From assembly GCA_965263225.1 (NCBI GenBank), contig CBDHHG010000036.1:13304-77303 (forward strand): 64,000 bases of DNA. Reading direction: 5' to 3'. A program made the translations under genes and the position numbers. The DNA comes from DT-111 sp965263225. GTDB taxonomy: Bacteria > Bacteroidota > Bacteroidia > Chitinophagales > Saprospiraceae. The notes under the pieces were generated by a model. It did not search any database and had not been told where the DNA came from. It worked only from the letters and a program-made list of their open reading frames with translations. Shown one piece after another: positions 1-9,353 of the stretch (the first letter of the stretch is position 1; each line of letters opens with the position of its first letter).

Positions 1-521
1 TTTGCTCCATGTACCTTGGCAATTTGCATGGCCGGAAAGCCTACGGATGAGCTTGCTGCTGAAATAAGAACTATTTGATTGGCATCCTTTTTTAATCCTC
101 CTGCATTTACTAACCCCTGATAGGCGGTTCCATAGCCCATCCAAAGGGAAGATGCTTCCTGCCAGTTGATTGTGGATGGTTTTGCCACGATAGATGTACT
201 GGGCACTACCGAATAGTTGCCGATCACACCATACATGTCGAAAGGCATATTGGGAATAATACAAACCTCGTCTCCTTGTTGAAAGCCATCAACGCCAACG
301 CCTAGCTGTTCAATAATTCCGGCTCCTTCATAACCGATATTGGCTGAAAGTTTTGGCTTAATTGGAAAATGTCCATACATGATCATCTTTTCCACGTGAT
401 TCAGTCCAGCCGTTTTCATTTTCACCAAAACTTCCCCAGGTCCCGGAACCGGGATTTCTTCCTTTATTATGCTGATCGCACTGAGGCCTGCAAACTCATT
501 TAGTCGTGCTACTTTGTTCAT
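1..521 (-). CDS. MDR-family zinc-type alcohol dehydrogenase / quinone reductase (partial)
   Basis: This is the N-terminal 173 residues of a medium-chain dehydrogenase/reductase; the gene runs off the left edge of the window. The translation opens MNKVARLNEF, has the GroES-like fold signature (PGPGEVLVKMKTAGLNHVE and GYEGAGIIEQLG), and reaches the start of the Rossmann domain (ISAASSSVGFPAMQIAK, a nucleotide-binding variant). Members reduce quinones or aldehydes with NAD(P)H in the cytoplasm; the substrate cannot be told. The start is the ATG at 521-519 after an AAGGAA-like stretch. A Crp/Fnr gene lies 98 bases upstream on the same strand. The usual catalytic zinc ligands are not evident in the visible part, so a zinc-free quinone reductase is possible. 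Confidence 0.85.
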   Translation of the reverse strand, partial: MNKVARLNEFAGLSAISIIKEEIPVPGPGEVLVKMKTAGLNHVEKMIMYGHFPIKPKLSANIGYEGAGIIEQLGVGVDGFQQGDEVCIIPNMPFDMYGVIGNYSVVPSTSIVAKPSTINWQEASSLWMGYGTAYQGLVNAGGLKKDANQIVLISAASSSVGFPAMQIAKVHGA

Positions 522-619
522 CGCAATTCCTTTTTGATTGTAATTATTTATGTTACAAAGGTTCAAAAAGGCCGATACGCACAGCAATAAAGTATTTAAA
601 GAAGGAGCATTAAAATAGT

Positions 620-1228
620 TTAAGACTCTGCAAGTTTCTTTCGAATCATGCTCAGAAAAACGGGTGTTATTCCCAGATAAGAGGCGATTTGTACATTTGA
701 AATTCGGTTGAAGAGATCCGGGTACCGATTTAAGAAATCAAGGTATCGCTCCTCCCCAGTAGAGCTAATATTTTGCAGTATTCTTTTTTGATATTCAACA
801 ATTTGATTTTCCTTCATGATTCTGAAGATCTTGTTGAACTTGGGAAATTCATCATAAAGGCGATAAAGATTTTCCTTCGTGATTTGAAGAATGATAGAAC
901 TTTCGAGAGCTTCTACATATAATTTACTGGGTTCTCCTGAATGGAAACTTCCTAAATCGCCAATCCAATTATTTTCTACAGCAAACTGAAGGTTATGTTC
1001 TTTGGCATCTGCATCAATCATGTACATTTTAAGGCAACCCTCGACGACAAAATTGGCATGTTTACAAACATCTCCTTCATGATGTATAAACTGCCTACGC
1101 TTAATTCTTTTTGGAACGAATAGTTTTTCTATAAGTGCTATTTCGTTATCGTCAAGCGGTAGTATCACATTGAGGTGTTCAACTAGGGCTGCTGTTTTAG
1201 CTTCAGGTCTATTTACTCCTTTCTGCAT
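620..1228 (-). CDS. Crp/Fnr family transcriptional regulator
   Basis: A 202-residue cytoplasmic DNA-binding regulator. The N-terminal two thirds form a cyclic-nucleotide-binding-type beta roll (FIHHEGDVCKHANFVVEGCL at about 47-66), followed by a dimerisation helix and a short C-terminal helix-turn-helix (ISNVQIASYLGITPVFLSMI near the end). Length and layout match the small Bacteroidota Crp/Fnr-like proteins that usually control a neighbouring stress or redox gene. The partial reductase downstream on the same strand is the natural target or co-transcribed partner. There is no FNR-type N-terminal cysteine cluster, so oxygen sensing by an iron-sulfur cluster is unlikely. The start codon lies 4 bases after a -7 box (1233-1240), so the mRNA may be leaderless. 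Confidence 0.9.
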   Translation of the reverse strand: MQKGVNRPEAKTAALVEHLNVILPLDDNEIALIEKLFVPKRIKRRQFIHHEGDVCKHANFVVEGCLKMYMIDADAKEHNLQFAVENNWIGDLGSFHSGEPSKLYVEALESSIILQITKENLYRLYDEFPKFNKIFRIMKENQIVEYQKRILQNISSTGEERYLDFLNRYPDLFNRISNVQIASYLGITPVFLSMIRKKLAES

Positions 1229-1232
1229 ACCT

Positions 1233-1240
1233 CAAAAATA
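1233..1240 (-). promoter_or_regulatory. -7 promoter box TATTTTTG of the crp/fnr gene
   Basis: Read on the minus strand the bases are TATTTTTG, matching the Bacteroidota -7 consensus TAnnTTTG. Only four bases separate it from the ATG at 1228, which would place the transcription start at or next to the start codon. No convincing -33 TTTG is seen. Confidence 0.5.
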
Positions 1241-1491
1241 ACGAATTTGGAAATGAATCTGTTGGGGATCACCAATCTACGGAAACATAGGAGCGATATC
1301 CTGTGACCGAGACGGGTATCTATATGCCACTTCATTGACTACAAAATGAATAAGATCAAATAAAAATTGGTTCAAAAAAATTTGCTGGAAAGATGAGCGA
1401 AAGATCTATTCTGGTTTACAGCTATACTCAATCTCAAAAGGATAGTATTTCTTAACGAGCAAATGTGTGCATGGTTGAGACAACAATATCA

Positions 1492-3387
1492 CTAGTACTC
1501 CAATAAATACCGCTGTAGGAACATGATAACGGTTTGTGTAAAATAATCTCTGTTTCTTTTCTTCTTGAAACCATGCCCTTCATCCTTCGCCAGTAGATAC
1601 CAGGCTTCTCCCCCATTACTGCGTATGGCATCTAGCATCTGTTCGGCCTCACTAGCTGGTACCCTTGGATCATTTTGCCCTTGAACAATAAAGATGGGTT
1701 TGTTGATCTTATGTGCATTGGTAGTGGGAGAGATTTTTTCTAGATGTTCTCGCATATCTGGATCACGTTCATCCCCATACTCTACCCGGCGAAGCCTTCT
1801 GCGGTATGATTTTGTGTTCTTTAAAAAGGTAATAAAATTACTTATTCCTACGATATCAATGCCACAACGTAAGCGATGGTTAAAATGGGCCATCGAAGCC
1901 AGCACCATATACCCCCCATATGATCCCCCCATCACAGCAATCCGTTCGTGATCTAACTCAGCTTGTCCTTCGATCCAATCGATTAATTTTCCGATATCAT
2001 GTACCGAATCCTCTCTTTTATAGCCGTTATCTAGAGCCAAAAATGCTTTTCCATAGCCAGATGATCCACGCACATTTGGTGCAATGATCGCCACGCCAAG
2101 TTCTTGTAAATAAAACTGGAAGATAGGTGAGAAGAATGGGCGAAATTGACTTTCCGGACCACCATGAATGTACACCAGTACTGGATATCGATCTCTGCGC
2201 ACGGGTGGTTTGAAATAAAAGGCAGAAATGGTTCTGATTCGGCCATCCACTTCGTCAAAGGTAGGATAGTTGATCAGACTTGGAGCAACCAAGCGCTCAG
2301 AAGATAAATCTCCCATTTCGCTAAAGGTCCACTGCTGTAAGCAAGCTGTTGTAGCATCCCACACAAAAACGTCAGAGGGAGCCGTTGCCGTATTTAAGGA
2401 AAAAGCCAACTGAGCTGTCCGAGGATGCCAATTCAAACCAGATATCAGGCCTTGTGGTACTTCCTTGATCCGCCTAACACTGAAGTCCGCTGTACTCATC
2501 ACATACAGGGAGCTATACCCTTCTTCGTTCACGGTAAAGGCGAGTGAAGAGCCATCTTTCGACATACTCAGGGATTCGATATCCCACTGCAAATCAGCAT
2601 ATAAAGCTTTTCGTTCTCCGCTTGTCCAGTCCCAGCAGAAAAGCTGTAGAAACTGGCTATTAACATTACAAGTGTAAAATAGGCAGTTGGAATGGGTGGA
2701 CCAGATCGCGTGTCGGCAGCTCACCAGTTCCTGATCTGGATAAGCCGCTATCAGTTCTTCAGCTTCCAGGTCATATATGAACAATTGGCTATCTTCTATC
2801 GAAATATAACGGATCATGGCCAAAAAGCGGTCACCTTTAGACCAGCTTAGCGGATACCAATAGCCCTCCCTCTGAAAAAGTATACGGTCTTCTTTGTCCT
2901 CCCCTGGAAAACACAAAACCGGGTTCATATCTACCCCATTCTCTGCTGTAGTAGTGTAGACTAAACAATCTCCTCGATTACTCCACAGTGGATAATCACT
3001 TTTGGATTCACCATCGGTCAGCAGATCGTAAGTTCTTTTTTCAATGTCAAAGAGATAAAGTTGGAAAGCTTCATCTCCTCCTTTATCCTTAGAAAAGATA
3101 AATTGTCTACCCGCAGATTGTGGGCGAACCTTGGCATTTACTATGGGCTCTGCAAAGAAGGTAAGTTGCTGCATAGTAGCCCCCGGATGCTTGACAGCAT
3201 GTATCTGGGCACTATCTTCAGAGCGCGTACTAATCAAAAGCCCTTCCTCTTCCTCCAACCAATCCAAAAACTGGGCTTCTTTGGTGTTGCGGTACTCCTC
3301 TAATCTGTCTTTGACTTTCAGCGGAATCTCGGGAATGCCTTCTGTTACGAGGTTTCCCATCTTCCGCTTTTCCATCTTAACCGTCAT
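1492..3387 (-). CDS. S9 family prolyl oligopeptidase-type peptidase
   Basis: A 631-residue serine peptidase of the acylaminoacyl-peptidase/prolyl-oligopeptidase class. The N-terminal about 370 residues hold WD40/beta-propeller-like repeats; the C-terminal part is an alpha/beta hydrolase with oxyanion-region HGGPESQF, nucleophile motif GGSYGGYM (Ser about 489), Asp about 573 in QNDPRVP and His about 605 in EGHGF. No signal peptide is visible, so it probably trims peptides in the cytoplasm, unlike the many secreted S9 enzymes of this phylum. The ATG at 3387 was kept, but in-frame methionines at residues 5 and 10 are alternatives. It stands alone, with 263 bases to the crp/fnr gene and about 70 to the T9SS gene. 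Confidence 0.93.
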   Translation of the reverse strand: MTVKMEKRKMGNLVTEGIPEIPLKVKDRLEEYRNTKEAQFLDWLEEEEGLLISTRSEDSAQIHAVKHPGATMQQLTFFAEPIVNAKVRPQSAGRQFIFSKDKGGDEAFQLYLFDIEKRTYDLLTDGESKSDYPLWSNRGDCLVYTTTAENGVDMNPVLCFPGEDKEDRILFQREGYWYPLSWSKGDRFLAMIRYISIEDSQLFIYDLEAEELIAAYPDQELVSCRHAIWSTHSNCLFYTCNVNSQFLQLFCWDWTSGERKALYADLQWDIESLSMSKDGSSLAFTVNEEGYSSLYVMSTADFSVRRIKEVPQGLISGLNWHPRTAQLAFSLNTATAPSDVFVWDATTACLQQWTFSEMGDLSSERLVAPSLINYPTFDEVDGRIRTISAFYFKPPVRRDRYPVLVYIHGGPESQFRPFFSPIFQFYLQELGVAIIAPNVRGSSGYGKAFLALDNGYKREDSVHDIGKLIDWIEGQAELDHERIAVMGGSYGGYMVLASMAHFNHRLRCGIDIVGISNFITFLKNTKSYRRRLRRVEYGDERDPDMREHLEKISPTTNAHKINKPIFIVQGQNDPRVPASEAEQMLDAIRSNGGEAWYLLAKDEGHGFKKKRNRDYFTQTVIMFLQRYLLEY

Positions 3388-3458
3388 TGGGCATTAACGT
3401 TTAATTATTCTTGGTTCTGGCTCAAACTTCCTACCGGGCAAAAAATTGATTCAGAACT

Positions 3459-5276
3459 TTATTCTTTGACAAGTTTGATGTTTTGGTGTAAACGTCCTGT
3501 AAAAAGTTGTAATATATATATACCTTTTGCTAATTCATACACTGGGAGTTCTTTTTTATCCCAATTTCCTGGCAAATCTCTCCATTTTCCCGCAATTATT
3601 TCCCTTCCATCTACAGAAATTAGCTTAAAGTTACTTGGCTGTGTACTAGGGTCTTCGATTTGTATTACGACATTTTCGTGGAATGGGTTGGGATAAACCT
3701 TAGCAAAATCACCTCTATAAATTTCCTGATTAGCTGAGACACAATTGGGAAAGTTTGGATCATATGTTACCATTTGACTAAAAGTAGCAAAACAGCCAGT
3801 ATCTTCGTCTGTCACTCGCAAGGTGTAGGTAGCAGAACTATCCACGCAAAATTCCACACCATCGGCTCCAGGAATAATCGCTCCATCCACTTCCCAAGTA
3901 ATGCTGCTGTTTTCAGGTAAATCTTCAGGTTGGAATACGCTCAAGAGGTTATTTGCTGTCTGGAATGCAATACCACTGGGAATTACTCCAAAACTAGTTG
4001 CCACTTGCATGGATTCACTATAGCAACCATCAGGGGATACATATCGTAGCCAGTAGGTTCCGTTCTCACTGATCTTCAAGACAGGATTTGTCTCTCCAAA
4101 TAGAGAACTACTATCTCTGATCCACTGCAGGCCATCCTGGTAATTGAGCACCATAGCTTCAACGGTATCTCCTTCGCATAGGGGAAACTGTTCTTCCAAA
4201 CTTAGTTCTGGAAGGGCAGGTTGTTCAAAAACAAAGATGGTATCCTTTGAATTAATGGTTTCTACGGGATGCGTGATAGTTAAGGTCACCTTTAAATCTT
4301 CACCATCTGTCAAGCTACCCTCTGTCTCTTGGGTAAAATTTACGACCCCACAGACATCATCAGCTCCACCAATCCCACTGTCATCATCTGTGACACGTAC
4401 ACTGTAATTACCAATATCCTCGATCGGTAGGAGTAACTCAAAGGTAAGAGGAAGAGTGGCATTCGTGATAATATCTGAAGTGTAGATGGTGGTGCCATCT
4501 GGTTCAATAACGTCAATCTTAAGGTCGGGACGCCCACCAAAGATATCATTACAGGTAGTTTCTTCTATGAGCACCTTGGTCAAAAAGAAACCAGCAGTAT
4601 CAATTACCGCTTCGTAATTTACCTCATATATGCCAGGTTCATCGTAAGTCAATGGTAACGGATTCTCTTCTTCACTGACCAAGCCATTACCAAAGTCCCA
4701 ACGATAGGAAAACCCCTCTACTTCATTAGAAGGAATGGTGTTAATAAAGGTAACATCAATGGCTCCACAACCCACATTATTGATCATCCTGAAGCCATCC
4801 GTAGCCGTAACCCCTGGCTGAATGAGCAGAGGGAAAGAAAAGGAGGTGCGACGAGACAGAATGACCACCTGAGCATCCAATACGACCTCAACATTGTACA
4901 GGCCGGGAATTAAAGGTGTACCACAAATCTTGATACAGCCATCGGTTTGATCGCTAGTGTTAAACTCTCTTTGGTTGGCCTCCCAAGTGAGTCCCGGAGG
5001 TAAGTTGCTAATGGATACGATTTCAAAACTAGAAATAGCCAGATTCGGCGGCGTGGTGCTATCGATGGCAGCTACGGGTGTAGTAGTCTTAGGCAAACGA
5101 AAGCTCATGTCCCGGTCATAGTACACATTAGCTTGACCAGCTGGTGCATCGCCTAAAAAAATCGTGTCTTCTGGCAAATCCACAGGTAAGTTGATTTCAC
5201 AACCTGGACAACCATCTTGGGCTTGTACGCCAGCCCAAAGCCAAATCAGAAAGAGAATTACAAAAGATTTTTTCAT
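3459..5276 (-). CDS. Secreted PKD-domain protein with T9SS C-terminal sorting domain
   Basis: A 605-residue exported protein. Residues 1-19 are a signal peptide ending in VQAQ. The middle carries Ig/PKD-like beta domains, with the PKD signature FSYRWDFGNG followed by YDEPGIYEVNY. The last about 75 residues form a type A T9SS sorting domain: VYPNPFHENV, then ISVDGREI and ELAKGIYILQ, ending KLVKE. Proteins of this build are secreted through the type IX system and fixed to the cell surface or released; no enzymatic domain is recognised, so an adhesive or structural role is an inference. It lies 105 bases downstream of another T9SS cargo gene, with a hairpin between them. Confidence 0.88.
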   Translation of the reverse strand: MKKSFVILFLIWLWAGVQAQDGCPGCEINLPVDLPEDTIFLGDAPAGQANVYYDRDMSFRLPKTTTPVAAIDSTTPPNLAISSFEIVSISNLPPGLTWEANQREFNTSDQTDGCIKICGTPLIPGLYNVEVVLDAQVVILSRRTSFSFPLLIQPGVTATDGFRMINNVGCGAIDVTFINTIPSNEVEGFSYRWDFGNGLVSEEENPLPLTYDEPGIYEVNYEAVIDTAGFFLTKVLIEETTCNDIFGGRPDLKIDVIEPDGTTIYTSDIITNATLPLTFELLLPIEDIGNYSVRVTDDDSGIGGADDVCGVVNFTQETEGSLTDGEDLKVTLTITHPVETINSKDTIFVFEQPALPELSLEEQFPLCEGDTVEAMVLNYQDGLQWIRDSSSLFGETNPVLKISENGTYWLRYVSPDGCYSESMQVATSFGVIPSGIAFQTANNLLSVFQPEDLPENSSITWEVDGAIIPGADGVEFCVDSSATYTLRVTDEDTGCFATFSQMVTYDPNFPNCVSANQEIYRGDFAKVYPNPFHENVVIQIEDPSTQPSNFKLISVDGREIIAGKWRDLPGNWDKKELPVYELAKGIYILQLFTGRLHQNIKLVKE

Positions 5277-5301
5277 AAAAACAATAAACTGGGAAATGAG
5301 A

Positions 5302-5330
5302 ACAGACGCCCAATGTAATTAGGCGTCTGT
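5302..5330 (-). terminator. Hairpin between two T9SS cargo genes
   Basis: A 9-bp perfect inverted repeat (ACAGACGCC / GGCGTCTGT, 11-base loop) lies after the stop of the 277-residue gene and before the 605-residue gene. The following minus-strand bases are only mildly T-rich, so it may be a weak terminator or an mRNA-end stabiliser that lowers expression of the downstream gene. Confidence 0.5.
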
Positions 5331-5381
5331 CCATGAGATGTTATGTAAGTGCTTGACAATCATCCCGCAGGATGAATTAGA

Positions 5382-6215
5382 TTAACGTCTGATCATCATT
5401 TTTTTACTGGTACGTGCCCTACCATCACTAAGCGTGTAGATATACATCCCCTCCGCCAAATGACTGGCGTCAAAATTGAATTGATTGGTACCTGCAATGA
5501 TATCGACGGGTTGATAATGCAATTGTCGTCCCAGCATATCTGAGACCGTCAGTAAAAATCGACCACTTTCCATGGACTCTATGACAATTTCCGTGAAACC
5601 CGAAGTGGGATTTGGCCGATTGTACATATAGGCAACTTCATCACTGAGATCATTATCGGAAGCCAAAAGAAACTCACAATCTGGTGTTTCAGGAGTAGCC
5701 TTTACACAGAGGAAATAATTACCTGGGAAGAGTGCATTAGGAAAGGTAAAAGGTATATTAAGAGCGGTGGTACGAATAAGTGTAGTAACGCCAATATCAT
5801 ATACCGTACTACCATCACCAGCCTCTTCCATGGTTGGCGTACCAAATACAACAACACATCCAATAGAGTCCTTTTCGAAGATACAATTAGGTGGATTACA
5901 GGTGTAGTCCATAGAAGCTGGCAGATTCGTAATTGCACCTTCTGTAGCCAATTCAATAGAATTTACAGCGAAACTCCCCACCCCTGATACATCAAATTCA
6001 GCAGGCGTTGCAAAGGTCAAAACAAACTCGAAAGGCTGGCCAACAATGGCTGGCGTGTCAATGCCACCTGTTGGATTGGTTTCTAGGACATAGGGCAAAG
6101 GATTGATCAAAAAATCCTCTGCCAATCCTGCGGTATCAGGTTCGCAAGTAGTTTGTGCATGTATGGAACCGAATCCTAATGTAAAAAGAAATAAGAGTAA
6201 AAATCTTTGCTTCAT
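5382..6215 (-). CDS. Secreted protein with T9SS C-terminal sorting domain
   Basis: A 277-residue exported protein of unknown function. It opens with a signal peptide (MKQRFLLLFLFTLGFGSIHA, cleavage before QTTC). The central part is a cysteine-containing beta-rich region with no recognised enzyme motif. The last about 75 residues form a T9SS sorting domain (NRPNPTSGFTEIVI, SDMLGRQL, LAEGMYIYTL, ending MMIRR). It lies upstream of, and in the same direction as, the larger T9SS cargo gene and shares the theme of an opening domain plus sorting tail, so the two may be surface partners. A -7 box is found about 290 bases upstream. Confidence 0.85.
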   Translation of the reverse strand: MKQRFLLLFLFTLGFGSIHAQTTCEPDTAGLAEDFLINPLPYVLETNPTGGIDTPAIVGQPFEFVLTFATPAEFDVSGVGSFAVNSIELATEGAITNLPASMDYTCNPPNCIFEKDSIGCVVVFGTPTMEEAGDGSTVYDIGVTTLIRTTALNIPFTFPNALFPGNYFLCVKATPETPDCEFLLASDNDLSDEVAYMYNRPNPTSGFTEIVIESMESGRFLLTVSDMLGRQLHYQPVDIIAGTNQFNFDASHLAEGMYIYTLSDGRARTSKKMMIRR

Positions 6216-6503
6216 ATTTATAGGCGATTTTGAACGGCAGGTGAGATTTGGATAACAGCTAAGCCGCAGCTAGTTCGGGCACTATAGTGTCTCCGAGCTT
6301 TGCTTTGCTCTTCATTTTATGAGGTTACCCAAGCACACCAGCGCCGATTTTAGTGATTCAAAGTGGTTATTAAAATTGCTTTTTATCCAGTCAGAATCCA
6401 GTGCCGACAGGCTCTTCCCATCACTATGCCCTGGTTTCAACATCTATTGCAAGATATAATATCTCTTGTTTCTAGAAGACATTACTAACTAGAATAATTC
6501 GTG

Positions 6504-6511
6504 CAAAGTTA
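6504..6511 (-). promoter_or_regulatory. -7 promoter box TAACTTTG of the T9SS gene pair
   Basis: On the minus strand the bases TAACTTTG match TAnnTTTG, about 290 bases upstream of the ATG at 6215. A TTTC about 24 bases further upstream could serve as the -33 element. Confidence 0.5.
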
Positions 6512-6763
6512 GCGGTTTGCCGACAATCTGTACTTGAAAATTATTTTTTAACACTTCTCGAACTGGAGTTCTATAGTACATTTAGATCGCGCCGCATTAT
6601 TTCCAACACTATACCTTCATAATATAAACAATTGTTTATCAACAAAATGTAAATCGTCAAGATGTTCAGCGCAAAGTAATCCTGACAGCGTACAATTTTT
6701 TCTCAGTTCCAGAAAGTCTAGCTCGAATCAAGCTATCACCCTATCTAATTTCCAGAAATGTAC

Positions 6764-6771
6764 TACATTTG
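6764..6771 (+). promoter_or_regulatory. -7 promoter box TACATTTG of the TonB receptor gene
   Basis: TACATTTG matches the Bacteroidota -7 consensus and lies about 125 bases upstream of the receptor's ATG at 6897. No good -33 TTTG is seen at the expected distance. Confidence 0.45.
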
Positions 6772-6896
6772 TCACGTAAAACACCTTTCCTAAGACCATA
6801 TACACGACTTTACGATCGTCATTAGCAGCACTCATTTCTTCAAGCTACCCATCTGAGCATAATTCATTGTTAATTCCAAAACAAACTCCGGAATAT

Positions 6897-9197
6897 ATGA
6901 ACAAAAGGCATCTATTCACCTTCCTATTCTTGTCAATGGGAGGGATTTTAATGGGGCAACAAGTAGCAACGCTCACAGGACAAATTACGGATAATGCAAC
7001 TCAAGAACCACTCATCGCCGCCACTATTCAAGTAGGTCAAAAAGGAACGCTGACTGATTTCGATGGCAATTATTCGATCACAATCAACGAAGGAACGCAC
7101 CAACTCACCATCCGCTATGTAGGCTATGAAAGCTCTACTCAAACCATAGAAGTGAAAGCCGGAGAAACCTTATCCATCAATTTGGGCCTGGAGCCACAAA
7201 CCAATCTTCTACAGACGGCTACGGTAACAACCGGAAAATTTGATAAGCCATTGGGAGAGGTAACGGTCTCTTTGGAGGTTCTTCAGCCAGATCTAATACA
7301 AAATACCAATAAACCCTCTCTGGATGATGCCCTCCAAAAGGTACCAGGCGTCACGGTCATCGATGGGCAAGCTAATATTCGTGGCGGATCTGGTTTTTCG
7401 CAAGGGGCTGGAAGCCGTGTTCTGCTATTAGTAGATGATATCCCAATTCTTAATGCAGATGCTGGGTTTCCCAACTGGGATGATGTACCAGTGGAGAGTA
7501 TTGAACAAATAGAAGTAGTGAAGGGAGCAGCCTCAGCCCTGTATGGTTCAGCAGCATTGAATGGGATCGTAAATGTTCGTACGACTTTCCCCAGTCTTGA
7601 ACCGGAGACGAAAGCATCCATTGCCTATACCAATTACTTTGCGCCGAAAGACAAACGTTTAAAATGGTGGGATTCTGCCCCCTACCATCTGATTGCTAGC
7701 CTTTCACATAAGCAGAAATTCAACAAATTTGACCTGGTCCTAGGTGGGTTCTACAACAAAGAGGAAAGCTTCAACAAGGATACTTACAATCGCTACGGTC
7801 GATTCAATATTGGAACACGCTATCGAGTCAGTGATCGCCTTTCCTTTGGGGTCAATGCCAACATAAATGCAGGAGAATCTGCGGCCTTCTTCTACTGGTC
7901 GGCTGACACTTCTGCCTACATTGGTAGCGCCAATACCGCAACGGCAAGAGACCGAGTTCGCTATAATATTGATCCTTACTTGGTATACTTTGAAAAGAAC
8001 GGAGCTAAACATAGAGTGCTTACCCGTTACCATGAGGTTAACAACAACAATGATAATAACCAATCCAATTACTCCTATACACTATATGGAGAGTATCAGT
8101 ATCAGAAGCGTTTTCAGGCGGCAGACTTGGTCCTGACCGGTGGTTTTGTCGGAAGAGCTACGCGGGTAGAGGCCGAACTGTATGGTGATACGACCTTCAC
8201 TTCACAAAACCTAGCTGCTTATTTACAGTTTGACAAGAAGTTCTTTAATCGATTGAATGTATCACTCGGGCTTCGCTACGAAGACAATGTGCTGAATAAC
8301 CCAGGTTTCTCTTATACTGACGGTGTCTTCCTCAACGGTGTAGTAGATCCCTCTGAGGAGCGAGAGTCCAGGCCCGTACTCCGACTAGGGCTGAATTACC
8401 AGCTAGCAGATTTCACTTATCTCCGCGGATCTTGGGGGCAGGGCTATCGGTTCCCTACCATTGCCGAAAAATTCATTTTCACCAACGCTGGATTCCCCGT
8501 AGTCCCGAACCCTACTTTGGGCTCTGAAACGGGCTGGTCAGCAGAATTCGGAATCAAACAAGGCTTCCGTCTAGGTGGTTTTGAAGGTTTCGTAGACCTC
8601 GCAGCCTTTACCATGCGGTTTGAAGACATGATTGAGTTCAATATTAATAATCAACTGGCATTTAACGCGATCAATATTGGGGGGACGAATATTTCCGGAG
8701 CAGAGGTATCCATTGCGGGGAAAGGTGAGTTATTTGGCGCACCAACTACTGTTCTAGCGGGCTACACTTATGTTGACCCAAGATTTAATGAATTTGATCC
8801 CACTCCCCTACCCGCTGATGGTGGTACTTTGGCTCAGAGAAATGCCAATAACTCCACAAGTACTGAAAACATATTGAAGTATCGATCTAAACACACCATC
8901 AAGTTTGATGTAGAAACACAGATTAAGCAGTTCAACATTGGTTTTGAAAGCTTTTACAACAGTAAATTAGAGGCTATTGACGCTATCTTTTTGATTATTG
9001 TTCCTGGCCTGGTGGACTTTCGAGAAAGGATTGGTAATGGATTCTGGCTTCACAATATTAGGACTGCCTATCGCTTTAATGAACAGTTCAAAGCTTCTGT
9101 GATTCTCGGCAATGTGACGAATATTGCCTACACCTTCCGGCCTGGTTTACTGGAAGAACCACGCAATTTGACAGTCCGCTTGGATTACAAATTTTAA
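6897..9197 (+). CDS. TonB-dependent outer-membrane receptor
   Basis: A 766-residue outer-membrane transporter driven by TonB. After the signal peptide (MNKRHLFTFLFLSMGGILMG) comes a carboxypeptidase-regulatory-like domain (ATLTGQITDNATQEPLIAAT, GTLTDFDGNYSI), then the plug (VPGVTVIDGQANIRGGSGF, VEVVKGAASALYGS-like) and a 22-strand type barrel ending LTVRLDYKF, with terminal Phe as usual for BAM substrates. The ATG at 6897 is preferred over an upstream in-frame TTG at 6867 because it opens directly on the signal peptide. It lacks the SusC signature and has no SusD, so it is more like siderophore, cobalamin or metal receptors. The cargo cannot be told from the sequence. Confidence 0.93.
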   Translation: MNKRHLFTFLFLSMGGILMGQQVATLTGQITDNATQEPLIAATIQVGQKGTLTDFDGNYSITINEGTHQLTIRYVGYESSTQTIEVKAGETLSINLGLEPQTNLLQTATVTTGKFDKPLGEVTVSLEVLQPDLIQNTNKPSLDDALQKVPGVTVIDGQANIRGGSGFSQGAGSRVLLLVDDIPILNADAGFPNWDDVPVESIEQIEVVKGAASALYGSAALNGIVNVRTTFPSLEPETKASIAYTNYFAPKDKRLKWWDSAPYHLIASLSHKQKFNKFDLVLGGFYNKEESFNKDTYNRYGRFNIGTRYRVSDRLSFGVNANINAGESAAFFYWSADTSAYIGSANTATARDRVRYNIDPYLVYFEKNGAKHRVLTRYHEVNNNNDNNQSNYSYTLYGEYQYQKRFQAADLVLTGGFVGRATRVEAELYGDTTFTSQNLAAYLQFDKKFFNRLNVSLGLRYEDNVLNNPGFSYTDGVFLNGVVDPSEERESRPVLRLGLNYQLADFTYLRGSWGQGYRFPTIAEKFIFTNAGFPVVPNPTLGSETGWSAEFGIKQGFRLGGFEGFVDLAAFTMRFEDMIEFNINNQLAFNAINIGGTNISGAEVSIAGKGELFGAPTTVLAGYTYVDPRFNEFDPTPLPADGGTLAQRNANNSTSTENILKYRSKHTIKFDVETQIKQFNIGFESFYNSKLEAIDAIFLIIVPGLVDFRERIGNGFWLHNIRTAYRFNEQFKASVILGNVTNIAYTFRPGLLEEPRNLTVRLDYKF

Positions 9198-9204
9198 CTG
9201 ACAT

Positions 9205-9239
9205 TTTGTCACTTTAGTACTGAAAATTCCTTACTTTTG
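9205..9239 (+). promoter_or_regulatory. Promoter ahead of the miaB leader
   Basis: TACTTTTG (9232-9239) is a good -7 box; TTTG at 9205-9208 could be the -33 element, though the 23-base spacer is longer than the usual 19-21. Predicted transcription would start near 9245, upstream of a strong hairpin. A 7-bp inverted repeat (TGCACCC 9238-9244 / GGGTGCA 9250-9256) overlaps the box end and start point. Confidence 0.6.
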
Positions 9240-9244
9240 CACCC

Positions 9245-9317
9245 CAATTGGGTGCAGTACAAAAGAAAAAATGAGTGCATCCGGAACCAATTGGGGGCTT
9301 GATGCACTCATTTTTTT
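9245..9317 (+). ncRNA. Short structured RNA or attenuating leader upstream of miaB
   Basis: The predicted transcript of about 72 bases ends in a perfect 16-bp stem (9266-9281 with 9301-9316), a 19-base loop, and a run of seven T at 9311-9317. This is an intrinsic-terminator shape placed between a promoter and miaB, whose ATG is 36 bases further on. The octamer CCAATTGG occurs both at 9244-9251, spanning the predicted start, and in the loop, so loop contacts are possible. It may be a free small RNA or an attenuator. Confidence 0.5.
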
Positions 9318-9353
9318 GAAAGCCATGCCTTGAATTGATCAAATTTGTGAAGT

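Larger units (their letters stand above)
6216..6896. other. Divergent intergenic region, 681 bases
   Basis: This gene-free stretch separates the minus-strand T9SS genes from the plus-strand TonB-dependent receptor. It holds two promoter boxes pointing outwards (6504-6511 minus, 6764-6771 plus). No ORF with coding character and no strong hairpin was seen. Confidence 0.6.
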
